From Spinacia oleracea (lineage: Eukaryota > Streptophyta > Magnoliopsida > Caryophyllales > Amaranthaceae): DNA of 64,000 nucleotides. This document shows, piece after piece, positions 12,441-22,890 of this stretch. A program made the translations under genes and the position numbers. The notes under the pieces are model-generated. The model had not been told where the DNA came from and made no database searches. It saw only the letters and a program-made list of their open reading frames with translations. Every line of letters begins with the position of its first letter. Positions within the stretch are counted from its first letter, which is position 1. The stretch covers positions 106,426,141 through 106,490,140 of the forward strand of contig NC_079487.1 in the NCBI RefSeq assembly GCF_020520425.1. The letters are read 5' to 3'.

Positions 12441-12818
12441 TTCTTCCGATCTCTTGTGGTTCGGAAACCTGGGCAAGAGATCGCTAGTCTGCCTCTTTAG
12501 TTATGCCTTCGGCGATCCGTGGATCTGAGCCGGAGTTTTATAACTTGATTCGAGCGACTGTTTGTTGCGAACAAATTTTATTAGGGTACCGCGAATCCGA
12601 GGATTCTGGACGATTCCCTGAAGTGTATGATTTGGTCATTTCTTGCATTTTATCAAGGAATGGGCAAAGTCAGCCTGTTTTTAGTCTCGGATTGATCAGA
12701 TCCGAGGCTGCATATATATATAAAGGGACAACAATTATAGAGATAAGTTTAATGAAACACATGGTGCCAATGGCTTTCCTCTTCTCATTAAACAACTTAC
12801 TTGGTTTACAGACAGAGA

Positions 12819-15800
12819 TCATACAAAATATTTCTTGAGAACATCGGTATTCCAATGGTTCTTCAGAATTGTTCCATCTAACTGTTTCAGCATATACGTG
12901 CCTGGCCTTTTTTCGGAATGGATGATGTATGGTCCTTCCCAAGTGGCTGAGAGTTTGCCATGGATCCGTCCTTTCTGAACCGAGGCGGCGTTTCTGAGTA
13001 CTAGATCACCGACTTTTAGGGGTCTGGCGTTGACTCTTCGGTTGTAATGCTTGTTGACCCTCTGCAAATAGGCTGCGTTGAGTGTCCTTGCATCGTTCCG
13101 AGCCTCGTCCAGTAGATCGAGAGCTTCGGATAGAAGTTGATTGTTGCTTTCTCCTTGGAGCCCATCATACCGGTTGTATGCCTGGATCCTCAGGCTTTCT
13201 GTTCCGATTTCCACAGGAATTACAGCTTCGGATCCGTATACAAGGTGGAACGGTGTTTGTCCGGTAGCTTCTTTTTCAGTGGTCCGAAGGGACCATAGCG
13301 TTCCGGGTAGCTCTTCTAACCATTTGTTTTTGTCATCCTCGACTCTTTTCTTGAGTGCGTTGAGGATGAGTTTGTTAGCAGCTTCGGCTTGCCCGTTGCT
13401 TTGTGGGTGACAGACTGCCGAGTACGCTAGGTGTATGCCGAACTGTTTGCACCACTTTTGCAACGGGGTGTTGTCGAACTGTTTCCCGTGGTCGAAGACC
13501 ATCAGTCTTGGTATGCCGAACCTTGTGATGATGTTCTGCCATATGAACTTGCGGACCTGAGGTTCGGTGATGGAGGAGACAGCTTCGGCTTCGATCCATT
13601 TGCTAAAATAGTCGACTCCTACAATCAACCACTTCTTCTGGTTCGTCGCTGAGGGGAAGGGACCAATGATGTCTAACCCCCACTGTGCGAATGGTAAGGG
13701 ATACAGTGTTGATTGTAGGGTTTGAGCTGGTTGATGGATGGCTGGTGCGAACTTTTGGCATTTCTCGCATTTCCTTGCCATCTGCTTTGCCTCGGAAACC
13801 ATAGTGGGCCACCAGTACCCAGCCCGAAGGGCTTTATGTGCTAATGTCCTACCTCCAATGTGGTTTCCGCATATCCCGAGGTGGATTTCCCTTAGGATGT
13901 AGTCGGCGTCTGTTGGACCCACGCATTTTAGCAGCGGAGCAGAGAATGATTTCCTCATGAGCTCTCCTTCGGCGCTGATGATGAACCATCTGTTGAATCT
14001 TTTCAGTTTTCTCGCTTGCAGCTTATCTTCGGGAAGTTCTCCCCTTTCTTTGTATGCAACTACTGCGTCCATCCAGCTAGGTTCGGAACGTAAGCTGCAT
14101 ACTGTGGTGGGTAGCAAGTCGATGCTTCTCTCTTGGTGAACTTCCACGTGGACCGACCTGTTTAGGTCGATGAGTGTTGAGCTTGCGAGTTTTGACAGTG
14201 CGTCTGCTTGCGTGTTCTGTCCTCGGGGAATGAGGATGACTTCAAAGGATCTTAACTTTGATGTTAAGGATTTAATTTTTGCTAAATAGGCTGTCATGCT
14301 GGGCCATTTGGCCTCATACTCCCCTCGGATCTGGTTGGCTACAAGCTGGGAATCAGTTTTGAGGCGAACATGTTCGGCCTCCAGGGATAGACAAAGTTCT
14401 ATCCCTGCGATTGCGGCCTCGTATTCGGCCTCGTTGTTGGTTGCTTTGAAGCCGAACTTCAATGCATACTCTATGCTTTTCCCCGTCGGGGGGATTAGTA
14501 CAACTCCTGCCCCTGAGCCGTTTATTGTGGAAGATCCGTCAGTGAAGACCTCCCAAGTGCTTTTCGTATCATCCAACATTTCCTGGTATGAGCACTCGGC
14601 CAAGAAGTCTGCCAATGCTTGTGCTTTGATTGCTGTCCTCGGCTGATATTTGATGCCGAACTCTGATAGTTCGAAGGCCCAGACAGCCAATCTTCCTGAC
14701 CTCTCTATTTTGTCGAGTACTTTTTCGAGCGGTTGGTCAGTTAGCACTGTGATCTGGTGGGAGTCGAAGTATGGCCTCAGTTTTCGTGCAGCTACCACTA
14801 CTGCATATGCGACTTTCTCGATGAGTGGGTACCGGGTTTCGGCCCCTGTGAGTGTTCGGCTGGTGAAGTAGATTGGCTGTTGCTTCTTTTCTTCTTCCCG
14901 AAGAAGCACTGCGCTGACGGTTCCAGGGCTAACTGCGACATATAGGTACAGGGTTTCCCCCTCCTTTGGTCTGGCCAGTGTCGGCAGTTGAGCTAGGTGG
15001 GCTCTGAGTTGCTGAAAAGCTTCTTTTTGCTCCTGTTCCCATATCAGTTCGGGATCCACTTTCCTCGGGACCCCCTTTTTCTTGACTGGTTCTGCTTCTC
15101 CTCCGGGGAGGTTCTTTGGTTTCAGTGCCTTGAAGAAGGGGGCTCCCTTGTCCGAGGCTTTTGATATGAACCTTGTTAGTGCGGCTAACCTGCCGGTTAG
15201 CCTCTGCACATCTCTCTTGGTCTTCGGCTCGGGTAAATCCAATGCCGCTTGGACTTTGTCTGGGTTCGCATCAATTCCTCTTTCGCTCACCATGAATCCG
15301 AGGAACTTCCCTGACTTCACCCCGAAGACGCATTTTTTTGGGTTCAGCTTCATGCTGTATTTCCTCAGATTTCCGAAGGTCTCTGCCAAGTCTTTGACAT
15401 GGTCTTCCTCCTTGATGCTTTTTACGATGGAGTCATCCACGTAGACCTCCACATTCCTCCCTTTCTGGTCGGCGAAGACGTGGTCAACTAACCTCTGGTA
15501 GGTGGCTCCGGCATTTTTCAAGCCGAAAGGCATCATTTTGTAGTTGAACACTCCTGCGCTTGTGATGAACGCTGTCTTTGCCCTGTCATCGGGGTGCATG
15601 AATACTTGGTGGTAGCCTGAAAAGGCATCCATGAAGCTGAGCAGTGCATGGCCGCTGGTGGAGTCAACCAGTTGATCTATCCTTGGCAGGGGATAGCAGT
15701 CTTTGGGGCAGGCTCGGTTCAGATCTGTGAAATCTACGCACATTCGCCATGAGCCGTTCGCTTTCTTGACCATCACCACGTTGGCCAGCCACTTCGGATA

Positions 15801-18572
15801 CATGCATGGTTCGATGAATCCGGCCTCTTGCAACTTTTTAACCTCCTCGGCGATGGCTTTGTTTTTCTCCGAGGAGTAATTTCTCTTTTTTTGCTTGATT
15901 GGCCGAGCTTCAGCGTTGACGTCCAGCTTGTGACAAATCAGCTTCGGATTTATCCCTGGCATATCTGCTGCTGACCATGCAAAGATGTCTTTGTGATCCC
16001 TGAGTAGTCGGATCAAATCGATTCGGAGCCCCGAGCTTAGGCCCTTGCCTATTCGGACGCTCCTGTCTGAATTATCTTCGAGGAAGATATCCTCCATTTC
16101 TTGATTTGGTTCAGGAGATAGGGTTTCGGGGCGGGCATCAACTTCTGCGGGAGACAAGCTGCTCGTGCTTGCTCTTCTCCTTTTTGCCTCGCTTTCCTCT
16201 CCCTTAGCTCCTTTTTCTTCCTCGGGGCCGTCCTCTAGTTTGGGCTTTCGGACAGCAGTGTGGCAGGTTCTTCTCGCCACTTCTTGATCACCTCTGATTC
16301 GTTCGGCGAATCCTGCATCCGAGACGTATATCATCAGCTGGTGGTATGTGGAGGGGACTGCTTGCATCTTGTGAATCATGGTTCTCCCCATGATTACGTT
16401 GTATACGGAGTCGCAGTCCATCACCAAAAATTCGTCCCGAAGGGTTTTTGCTGCCTGGCCTTCGCCCACTGTGACTGGCAGGGTGATCTTTCCTCGAGGG
16501 ATAGCTGCGGATCCGTTGAATCCGATCAGAGGATAACTGACTTTCGTCAGTGCTTCCTCTGGCTCTTCGAGGATCAGCTGCTCGAAGCAGTTTCTGAAGA
16601 TGATGTTGACGGCACTTCCTCCGTCGACTAACACTCGATGTACGTTGTGGTTGTTGAGGTCCATGGAAATGACCAGAGGATCGTCATGTTTGTACTGGAC
16701 TCCGAAGCAATCGTCAGCGGTGAAGGTCATGTTCGGGGGGTGTGGTTGGTTGTCTCCAACCGCGCTGAAGTTGACCCGATGGGAGAGGGCTCTTAGGTGT
16801 TTCTTGCTGGCCTGGCCAGACTTCTGCCCCCCGAACACCACCAGGATGTCGTTTTTCTTATGTCCTGTTGCTTCGTAGACCCTCTTCTGGGGTTGCTCAT
16901 GCTGTTTGCCACTGGCGGCCTTTTCTTTCTCCTCCCTTCGGTCTAACAAGTACTGTTTCAGGTAGCCTCGGCGAACGAGGTCCTCAATGTTGTCTTTCAG
17001 CGAGTTGCACTCTTCGGTGTGGTGACCGAAGTCATCATGGAACTCGCACCACTTGTTCTTGTTTCTCCGAGCTGGGTTGGACTTGAGCTTCCCCGGTAGT
17101 TTCCACTTTTCATCATTTCTGTTGAGGCTAAATATCTCTTTTCGGGGCAGAGCTAGTGGAGTGTAGTTGGTGTATTTGGGTTGAAGTTCACCCCTTCTCC
17201 CGTCTTTCTTCGGGCTCATCTCTCTAGCTCCTACTTTCTCTTTCCCCTTCCTTGAGCCGCCCTCGGGCTTGCTCTGGGTATTCTTTGTGTCTCTCGGATC
17301 CGACGATCCTTTCAGTCTTGCAGCGGCCTTGTTGAACTCCTCGGTTCTGATGAACGCATCAGCCATTTGGAGCACGTCAGCTATTCTGGAGGGGTTCTTC
17401 ATTGAGAGTTCGTCACGGAACTTCCCTTCCTGGAGCGCGTGCTTCAAGGCGAAGATGGCCACGTCTGGCTGCAAGTTTGGTATGTTCGTTGATTCCTTCA
17501 TGAATCTGGCCATGAATTCTCTCAGACTTTCGTCTCTTTCTTGTTGGATTGAGGTCAGTTCTGCTGTGGTTCGCTCGGGGCGATTGTTGCTCACGAACTG
17601 TGTGCAGAATCTCTTTTTCAGCTTTTTCCAGCTCTTGATCGATCCCTTCGGCAGCGATCTAAACCACTCTCCCGCCACTCCGGTTAGCGTGGTTGGGAAG
17701 TATTTACACCAGCATGCTTCGGAGTAGGGACTCAAGAACATTTGCTGCTCGTAGGAGATGACATGATCCCTCGGATCTGTGATTCCGCTGTAGGTTAGGT
17801 GAGCTGGCAGTCTTACCTTCGGTATTTCTTCCATGATCAGCTCGTCCGAGAAAGGGGATGACGTAGGAGTCATGATTCTTTTCCCGAGTCTAGCCCTGAT
17901 GCCTTCGTTTGCCGAGGTTCTGTGATTAGAACGTTCGGGCGTACGATGGGGGCTAGGGGTTCGATCATGCCTCCTGTCTCTTCTTCTTTCTCGGCTACTG
18001 ACCTCGGGTCGTTCGCCAGATTTGCTCGACTCACCTACCCCGAGTCTCGTATGGATCGAAGGTCTTAACCTTGAGTGGACCGAGGGCCTCAACCTGCTGA
18101 GTACCGAGCTTCGGACCCGAGGGTTACGAGTAGTTGATTCGCTTTGGAGAGCCGTTGGAGTAGGCGATGGTCTCGCAAACCAATCTGGTTGCTGTTGTGC
18201 CCTTTTTTGGGTGTCCCACGTGCTTTCCATCCACCTCGACGTCAAGTGTGTACCTGTCAAGGGAAGGAGTTCTCGTTCGGGTCTGGACACTTCCGCACTG
18301 GGTGGCTCGTTCAGCCTTCGCCTGGTCCTCCTCTCTTCTCTGCGGTCATTTGCCAGTCCTTGCTGCTTCTCATTGAAGAGGAAGTTTTGCATGATGGTCA
18401 TGGCCGCAGTGAGCTCTTCCCTAGTTGGAATCGGAGGTCCTGTATTTGTGGCGGTCGTAGCTCTGCTTGGCTGTGACCTCGCCATCGATTGAGGGTGCCC
18501 CTCTTGGTCAGATTCTGAATCTGACCGCACCATCATATCGTCGTCATTGTTGTTAACAACATCGTTCACCAT
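12819..18572 (-). CDS. Gag-Pol polyprotein of the Tat element
   Basis: One frame of 1917 codons. The ATG at 18572 (MVNDVVNNND) was chosen; the open frame runs further upstream through the primer-binding site into the LTR, which is unlikely to be translated. Domains in order: gag with W-F-R-S-L-P near residue 303; a zinc-binding segment near 505-521 (WCEFHDDFGHHTEEC); protease near 650 (VLVDGGSAVN, DGG where DSG/DTG is usual); reverse transcriptase with YVDDS near 1045; RNase H near 1206-1320; a second RNase H starting WEVFTDGSS near 1340, matching the extra domain of Tat elements; integrase with an HHCC finger near 1560-1590, LDIIGP near 1635, FDHGKQF near 1693 and NGQAEAANK near 1728, giving the D-D-E triad. 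The C-terminus binds no recognised chromodomain. All catalytic residues I can check are present. Confidence 0.93.
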   Translation of the reverse strand: MVNDVVNNNDDDMMVRSDSESDQEGHPQSMARSQPSRATTATNTGPPIPTREELTAAMTIMQNFLFNEKQQGLANDRREERRTRRRLNEPPSAEVSRPERELLPLTGTHLTSRWMESTWDTQKRAQQQPDWFARPSPTPTALQSESTTRNPRVRSSVLSRLRPSVHSRLRPSIHTRLGVGESSKSGERPEVSSRERRRDRRHDRTPSPHRTPERSNHRTSANEGIRARLGKRIMTPTSSPFSDELIMEEIPKVRLPAHLTYSGITDPRDHVISYEQQMFLSPYSEACWCKYFPTTLTGVAGEWFRSLPKGSIKSWKKLKKRFCTQFVSNNRPERTTAELTSIQQERDESLREFMARFMKESTNIPNLQPDVAIFALKHALQEGKFRDELSMKNPSRIADVLQMADAFIRTEEFNKAAARLKGSSDPRDTKNTQSKPEGGSRKGKEKVGAREMSPKKDGRRGELQPKYTNYTPLALPRKEIFSLNRNDEKWKLPGKLKSNPARRNKNKWCEFHDDFGHHTEECNSLKDNIEDLVRRGYLKQYLLDRREEKEKAASGKQHEQPQKRVYEATGHKKNDILVVFGGQKSGQASKKHLRALSHRVNFSAVGDNQPHPPNMTFTADDCFGVQYKHDDPLVISMDLNNHNVHRVLVDGGSAVNIIFRNCFEQLILEEPEEALTKVSYPLIGFNGSAAIPRGKITLPVTVGEGQAAKTLRDEFLVMDCDSVYNVIMGRTMIHKMQAVPSTYHQLMIYVSDAGFAERIRGDQEVARRTCHTAVRKPKLEDGPEEEKGAKGEESEAKRRRASTSSLSPAEVDARPETLSPEPNQEMEDIFLEDNSDRSVRIGKGLSSGLRIDLIRLLRDHKDIFAWSAADMPGINPKLICHKLDVNAEARPIKQKKRNYSSEKNKAIAEEVKKLQEAGFIEPCMYPKWLANVVMVKKANGSWRMCVDFTDLNRACPKDCYPLPRIDQLVDSTSGHALLSFMDAFSGYHQVFMHPDDRAKTAFITSAGVFNYKMMPFGLKNAGATYQRLVDHVFADQKGRNVEVYVDDSIVKSIKEEDHVKDLAETFGNLRKYSMKLNPKKCVFGVKSGKFLGFMVSERGIDANPDKVQAALDLPEPKTKRDVQRLTGRLAALTRFISKASDKGAPFFKALKPKNLPGGEAEPVKKKGVPRKVDPELIWEQEQKEAFQQLRAHLAQLPTLARPKEGETLYLYVAVSPGTVSAVLLREEEKKQQPIYFTSRTLTGAETRYPLIEKVAYAVVVAARKLRPYFDSHQITVLTDQPLEKVLDKIERSGRLAVWAFELSEFGIKYQPRTAIKAQALADFLAECSYQEMLDDTKSTWEVFTDGSSTINGSGAGVVLIPPTGKSIEYALKFGFKATNNEAEYEAAIAGIELCLSLEAEHVRLKTDSQLVANQIRGEYEAKWPSMTAYLAKIKSLTSKLRSFEVILIPRGQNTQADALSKLASSTLIDLNRSVHVEVHQERSIDLLPTTVCSLRSEPSWMDAVVAYKERGELPEDKLQARKLKRFNRWFIISAEGELMRKSFSAPLLKCVGPTDADYILREIHLGICGNHIGGRTLAHKALRAGYWWPTMVSEAKQMARKCEKCQKFAPAIHQPAQTLQSTLYPLPFAQWGLDIIGPFPSATNQKKWLIVGVDYFSKWIEAEAVSSITEPQVRKFIWQNIITRFGIPRLMVFDHGKQFDNTPLQKWCKQFGIHLAYSAVCHPQSNGQAEAANKLILNALKKRVEDDKNKWLEELPGTLWSLRTTEKEATGQTPFHLVYGSEAVIPVEIGTESLRIQAYNRYDGLQGESNNQLLSEALDLLDEARNDARTLNAAYLQRVNKHYNRRVNARPLKVGDLVLRNAASVQKGRIHGKLSATWEGPYIIHSEKRPGTYMLKQLDGTILKNHWNTDVLKKYFV

Positions 18573-18621
18573 TTTCGCGGAAAGAGGTGATTGATGTCTT
18601 TCAAAGGCTTTGAAGTGTTCT

Positions 18622-18639
18622 TCCCCACAGACGGCGCCA
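18622..18639 (-). other. Primer-binding site of the Tat element
   Basis: Minus-strand TGGCGCCGTCTGTGGGGA begins three bases inside the 5' LTR. Its first nine bases match the complement of the 3' end of plant tRNA-Asp; the rest matches only partly. The same 18-mer is found in the smaller element at 36012. Confidence 0.8.
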
Positions 18640-18642
18640 AAT

Positions 18643-19067
18643 TGTTCCGGTGTTGTAAAGATGGAAACAATGGGCTTCGAATGAAGGCCCTTTTGTATGT
18701 GTTGAAGATCTTGCTTGTTTGAATGAGTGGAGTCCGAATTCACCTGCACAAGAGCAAAGTCACTAGCCTCGGGGGTGTTTCCGAGGAAAGCCCCTCCGAT
18801 GCCTAAGTAAGAATGATGCTCGGATTCTAGAGAGAAGTTCTCTAGAAGAGTAGTCTTAAGGCGGTAAATTGGACGTACCTTGAGGTGTGAGCCTTGGCGG
18901 CCTATTTATAGTGTTTGCATAATAAATGCCCATAGGTCACTTATTGTTATTGGGCCTTGGGCCTTAATGGATGGCTGAATAGCCATTGGTAGGTTTGATG
19001 TTGTTGTTTAGAGCCATTGGGCTTTGGACTTAGTGGCCCAAGTGAGAATCAATTGGGAGCCCAAACA
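18643..19067 (-). repeat. 5' LTR of the Tat element
   Basis: 425 bp, identical by eye to 7481-7905. On the minus strand it starts TGTTTGGGCT and ends CACCGGAACA. It carries the element's TATA box and is followed on the plus strand by the target duplication ATAAC. Confidence 0.95.
18901..18910 (-). promoter_or_regulatory. LTR promoter TATA box
   Basis: Minus-strand TATAAATAGG in the middle of the 5' LTR, directed toward gag-pol. The same site occurs in the 3' LTR near 7740, where it could fire into the left flank. Confidence 0.6.
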
Positions 19068-19339
19068 ATAACTATATAACAAATTAACAACGAGACATCT
19101 ACAAATTGCTAAGCTGGACAACAGAAATATATTGAAGGGAGAATGGTATAGTAGGGAATTGTCCAAAAGTTTTAACAAGTGGGTAAACTTTTCAAAGTAT
19201 AGTAATTAAGTTGAAAGAAATTAAAAAAACAAAAAGAGGGGAAAAAATAGCCTGTTAAGGTAAATGATATTAATAATCTTCCCAAAATGAAATTGCGACA
19301 GAGACCCAAATCCAAAAAAAAAACGTTCTGGAAATCGTA

Positions 19340-20110
19340 CTAAGAGTTTATTCATTACTTGGTTAGCTATATGGAAGAGATTGCCTACTCGTGACAAACT
19401 GCGTGAATGTAAAGTTGTGTTGATTCTAATTTTTGATGGTTATGCTCTACTAGGCCTAAGTATGTTAATCACCTCTTCTTCCAGTGTAGTAACGCAAATT
19501 CGTTATGGAGTAAAATCCTGAAAATCCCTCACTTTAAAGCTCCGTTTGGTAGGGCGTAAAACGTTTTCCTGGAAAATGATTTTTCCCTTTTCAATCATTT
19601 TACGTTGTTTGGTTGGTTAAGGGATGTAAAACAATTTTCCATGACTCCCTCAAAGGTGGAAAACCCTTTTCCATTTGAAATGGAGGGAAACCACTTTTCC
19701 TTCTTTCCTCCTTACTTCCCTCTCCTTTCTTCCCCTCAATTTTCACCATCTTCTCTCATTTTCCTTTAAGTTACCAAACAAAGGAAAACTAGTTTGGAAT
19801 TGTGTTTTTCCTTGGAAAGTGTTTTCCATGGAAAATCATTTTACAATGAAAACGTTTTACGCTCTACCAAACGGAGCCTAACAGAGTTCCTGGTCATTTT
19901 GTTGCTGAGTTGGAGTGGATAATCCGAGCTAATAAAAGAGTAGGAGATAGATTTAAGTTTCTTCTTACGTTCTTTCTGAATGTGTTTATAGTATTTGGTT
20001 GCAGAGCAACGATTGGGTGTTTAATAATAGAAGTAAACAATCTATGCTCCTAGTTCAGGAAATTTGATTCAAGGCAGTTTGTAAAGCTTTTGAGATGTAG
20101 AAACAGCTAC
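19340..20110 (+). pseudogene. LINE remnant (reverse-transcriptase zinc-binding region), split by a MITE
   Basis: Before the MITE one frame reads WLAIWKRLPTRDKLREC and another reads YVNHLFFQCSNANSLW, the pattern of the zf-RVT domain downstream of plant LINE reverse transcriptases. After the MITE (which ends at 19878) a frame reads SIWLQSNDWVFNNRSKQS, the usual continuation. Several frameshifts and stops separate the pieces, so this is dead sequence. No intact reverse transcriptase is nearby. Confidence 0.6.
19538..19878. mobile_element. Tourist-like (PIF/Harbinger) MITE
   Basis: 341 bp with long inverted ends: GCTCCGTTTGGTAGGGCGTA on the left and its near-perfect complement on the right. It is flanked by TAA at 19535-19537 and 19879-19881, the target preference of PIF/Harbinger elements. 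Non-coding; it sits inside a LINE fossil. Confidence 0.8.
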
Positions 20111-20200
20111 TCTAAGTCTGATATTTGTAGTAGGGGTGCTGCTAGGGTCTTGCTCATTGGTTTTGTAGTTGGGTGTTTTCTAGCTTTTGCTAGTTGTCTT

Positions 20201-20506
20201 CTCCGTTCCTATTTAAGTGTTCAGTTTCCATAAATAGTGTTCTCTTATAAGTGTTTAGTTTTCATTTTTGAACATACACTTTTCCCACTTTTCCATAAAT
20301 CATTATTAATTTTTCTTACCCATTCTACACTTTTCCCACTTTTCAATTCCCACATCTTTTTTATTTGTACTTTAAACACTAAACAATTATTTATTTTTTC
20401 CTTTCCTAAAAAAAACACTCCCAATCAATACCACTTACACACAATTCAGTTTTATTAAAAACCGCGTAAATGTCCAAAGTGGACACTTAAATAGGAACGG
20501 AGGGAG
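20201..20506. mobile_element. Stowaway-like MITE
   Basis: Left CTCCGTTCCTATTTAAGTG and right CACTTAAATAGGAACGGAGG form the inverted ends; TA follows the right end. The left end has lost a few terminal bases. Related to the element at 30338-30600. Confidence 0.65.
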
Positions 20507-21817
20507 TATTTGATAATAAAATTCATTTTACCTGCCACACAAAAAAATAAAAAATAAAATAGCTTCTCTATGACGTATATGGAATAATTAGATTCCGTTC
20601 ACGATCATTGTCACTTTTCAATTTAATGATTGTAAAAATCAGTAGTCTAGTTTCCAAATTCTTTCTTGTTTTCAATTAACATTGAAAAAAATACAAAATG
20701 GAAACAAAAATTAACGGAATACGCCTCCCAAAATTTCATTCCTAAATTTAGAGGGATAAGAAAATTTATTATTGTTTGATTTAAGACTTAGTTTAAACTT
20801 TAAAGTTAACATGCTTTCATTTTTGTTTGGATTTGGGATTGAAAAGGCCTAATCCACAAACTTAGAATTTAGTCATTTGGGGAAGAAAGAGTAGCGACAA
20901 TGATAAACACTAAAGCCCATTAGGCCATTAGGCATATCCAAGAAATGACACCTCCCCTCTCGCAATTTTTTTTGTTATACCCGTATACATTCAGAGTTCA
21001 GAGTTGGTTGTATCCCCATTCAAAACGAATATTTACTATTTTGGAAAAATATTTATTTATTTATTTAAAAATGAACATTTATTATTTCGGAAATGAATGT
21101 TTACTATTTTGGAAATGAACATTTATTTATTTATTTGGAAATGAACATTTATCTATTCATTCTAATATGAACATTTATCTAATTATTTGGCAATCCGCAT
21201 TTTTCAACCAATTTAGAAATGAACATTTATGTACTGATTGTGAAATGAGTATTTACTAATTTTAAAAATGAACTTAATTATTGCATTACTATGTTATTAA
21301 TTTGAACATATATTGAGCAATTAAAACATGTCAAATAACATATTTTACCAAAAATAATAAATATTTTTGGCATTGCAAATGCAAAATTGTACTTGAATTA
21401 CAAGATATTGGTAGAAATCATCCACTTATTTGTCTATATCTTCAATCTTGAATCTTTCTTTTGATATAATCTCGAAGTCTTATAATTTTGAATGTGTGTA
21501 TGAAGTGTGATTCGAACACAATATTTGACTTTCACGGTTTCAATTTCCTCATTGTTGTCGGCTGAAAATGAAAATAGTAAGTAATTTGATATGATAATCA
21601 CAACTAATTTAAAATTGAACATTTACTGATTTGAAAATGATGAGCATGCAAAGAAAACAAATAGGTTAAAAAGAAAGAACAATGGTCTAAAAGATGTTCA
21701 GTAATAGAACAAAAAAGAACAAAGAATACAAAAGGTATGAACAATTTCATTATGAACATTAACCAGATGATTATTACGAACAAACAATTCAACAAGAAAG
21801 AACAAACAATACAACAA
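20507..21817. other. AT-rich spacer with degenerate GAACATTTAT repeats
   Basis: No gene seen. From about 21020 to 21290 a loose repeat of roughly 30 bp (GGAAATGAACATTTAT and variants) recurs seven or eight times with much divergence. The wider region to 24.2 kb is full of short GAACAA-type strings. Confidence 0.45.
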
Positions 21818-22186
21818 TTAGACCTGGCAAAACTGACCCGGACCTGAAAAACCGACCCGATTGACCCGATCTGTAACCCGAAATTGATCCGAAACAACGA
21901 CCCGAAATTAACCCGAAAACCGAATAGACCCGACCCGAAACCAAAACCGACCCGGAAGAGATTTGACCTAAAATGACCCGATACCCGAACGACCCGAACC
22001 GAAGTACCCGAACCGATCTTCACCCGAAACCGAAATAACCCGAACCGAAAATAACTGTAAATTTTAAATAAACCCGAACCGATCCGAACCGAAAATCTAA
22101 AACCGACCCGAACCGAAAACAACTAAAATTTACCAATTAGTTTAAATATAAGTTCCTTTTACTTTTTCATATTATAATTATTTAAC

Positions 22187-22226
<40 letters not shown>

Positions 22227-22890
22227 TTCATTTTATTAATTTATACTCTTTTGTGTTATAGGGAAAAAGTTTCAATATTATGATAGTGTCAATGTAAAAA
22301 AAACATAGAATAATGATATGTTAGTTTCGTAGGCAAAGTCATAGGCAATGTTCTATTCTAACTAGCTTATATCAAAATATTATGTCCAAAAGTGATACTA
22401 GAGTAATTAGGGAGTATTAAATTTGTATATGTCTCAAGTCTCGTTTTCTCGATCGTAAATTAATAGTAGAACTAGTCTCGTGTTCGGAGTATTGTTTACT
22501 ATAACTCTCATACCATAAACCATTAAACTTCGAACCGTATACGCTTAAGTCTAAACCCTTAATATTTTTTTTAATAATAATAACATTATAAATAATAATA
22601 ATAATAATGTTTGACCACCAAAACTAAAGAGAAATAACCTGATCAAAACTCGAAACCCGAAAAATCTGTTCCAACCCGAAAAACCCGATCCGATATAAAC
22701 CAATCTGATACGACCCGATCCGATATTGACCCGAAATTTTGACCCGAACCAGATCCGACCCGATTATAAAAATCGAAGTGACCCGAAACCCGAAATTGAC
22801 CCAACCCATACCCGAAACCGACCCGGGAAAAAATAACCCGAAAATGACCCGACCCGAATCCGATCCAAACGACCCGTTTGCCAGGTCTAA
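21818..22890. mobile_element. Inverted-repeat element rich in ACCCGA strings
   Basis: Ends TTAGACCTGGCAAA and TTTGCCAGGTCTAA are inverted copies and CAACAA flanks both sides. Inside are two degenerate arrays of ACCCGAACCGA-type words (about 21830-22130 and 22645-22885) separated by AT-rich DNA with a TAT microsatellite at 22187-22226. Long translations of these arrays are low-complexity artefacts. Superfamily uncertain; a hAT-like element is possible. Confidence 0.45.
22187..22226. repeat. (TAT)n microsatellite
   Basis: About thirteen uninterrupted TTA/TAT trinucleotide units in AT-rich DNA. Confidence 0.9.

Larger units (their letters stand above)
7481..19067 (-). mobile_element. Intact Tat-lineage Ty3/gypsy LTR retrotransposon with antisense extra gene
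   Basis: Complete 11.6-kb element on the minus strand. Identical 425-bp LTRs (TGTT...AACA) are flanked by the 5-bp duplication ATAAC at 7476-7480 and 19068-19072. Order in the element's own direction: 5' LTR, primer-binding site, gag-protease-RT-RNase H-second RNase H-integrase in one frame, a 46-bp tandem array, a spliced gene on the opposite strand, polypurine tract, 3' LTR. A second RNase H after the first, and an extra ORF between integrase and 3' LTR in reverse orientation, are known marks of the Tat lineage (Retand and relatives). No stop or frameshift is seen in either coding region, so it may be autonomous and recently active. Confidence 0.93.

Noticed and set aside
13082-18492. Many plus-strand ORFs across gag-pol
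   Set aside because: Frame shadows of the 1917-codon minus-strand polyprotein.
18573-18749. Upstream start of the gag-pol frame in the LTR
   Set aside because: The extension crosses the primer-binding site and LTR; a start at 18572 is more likely.
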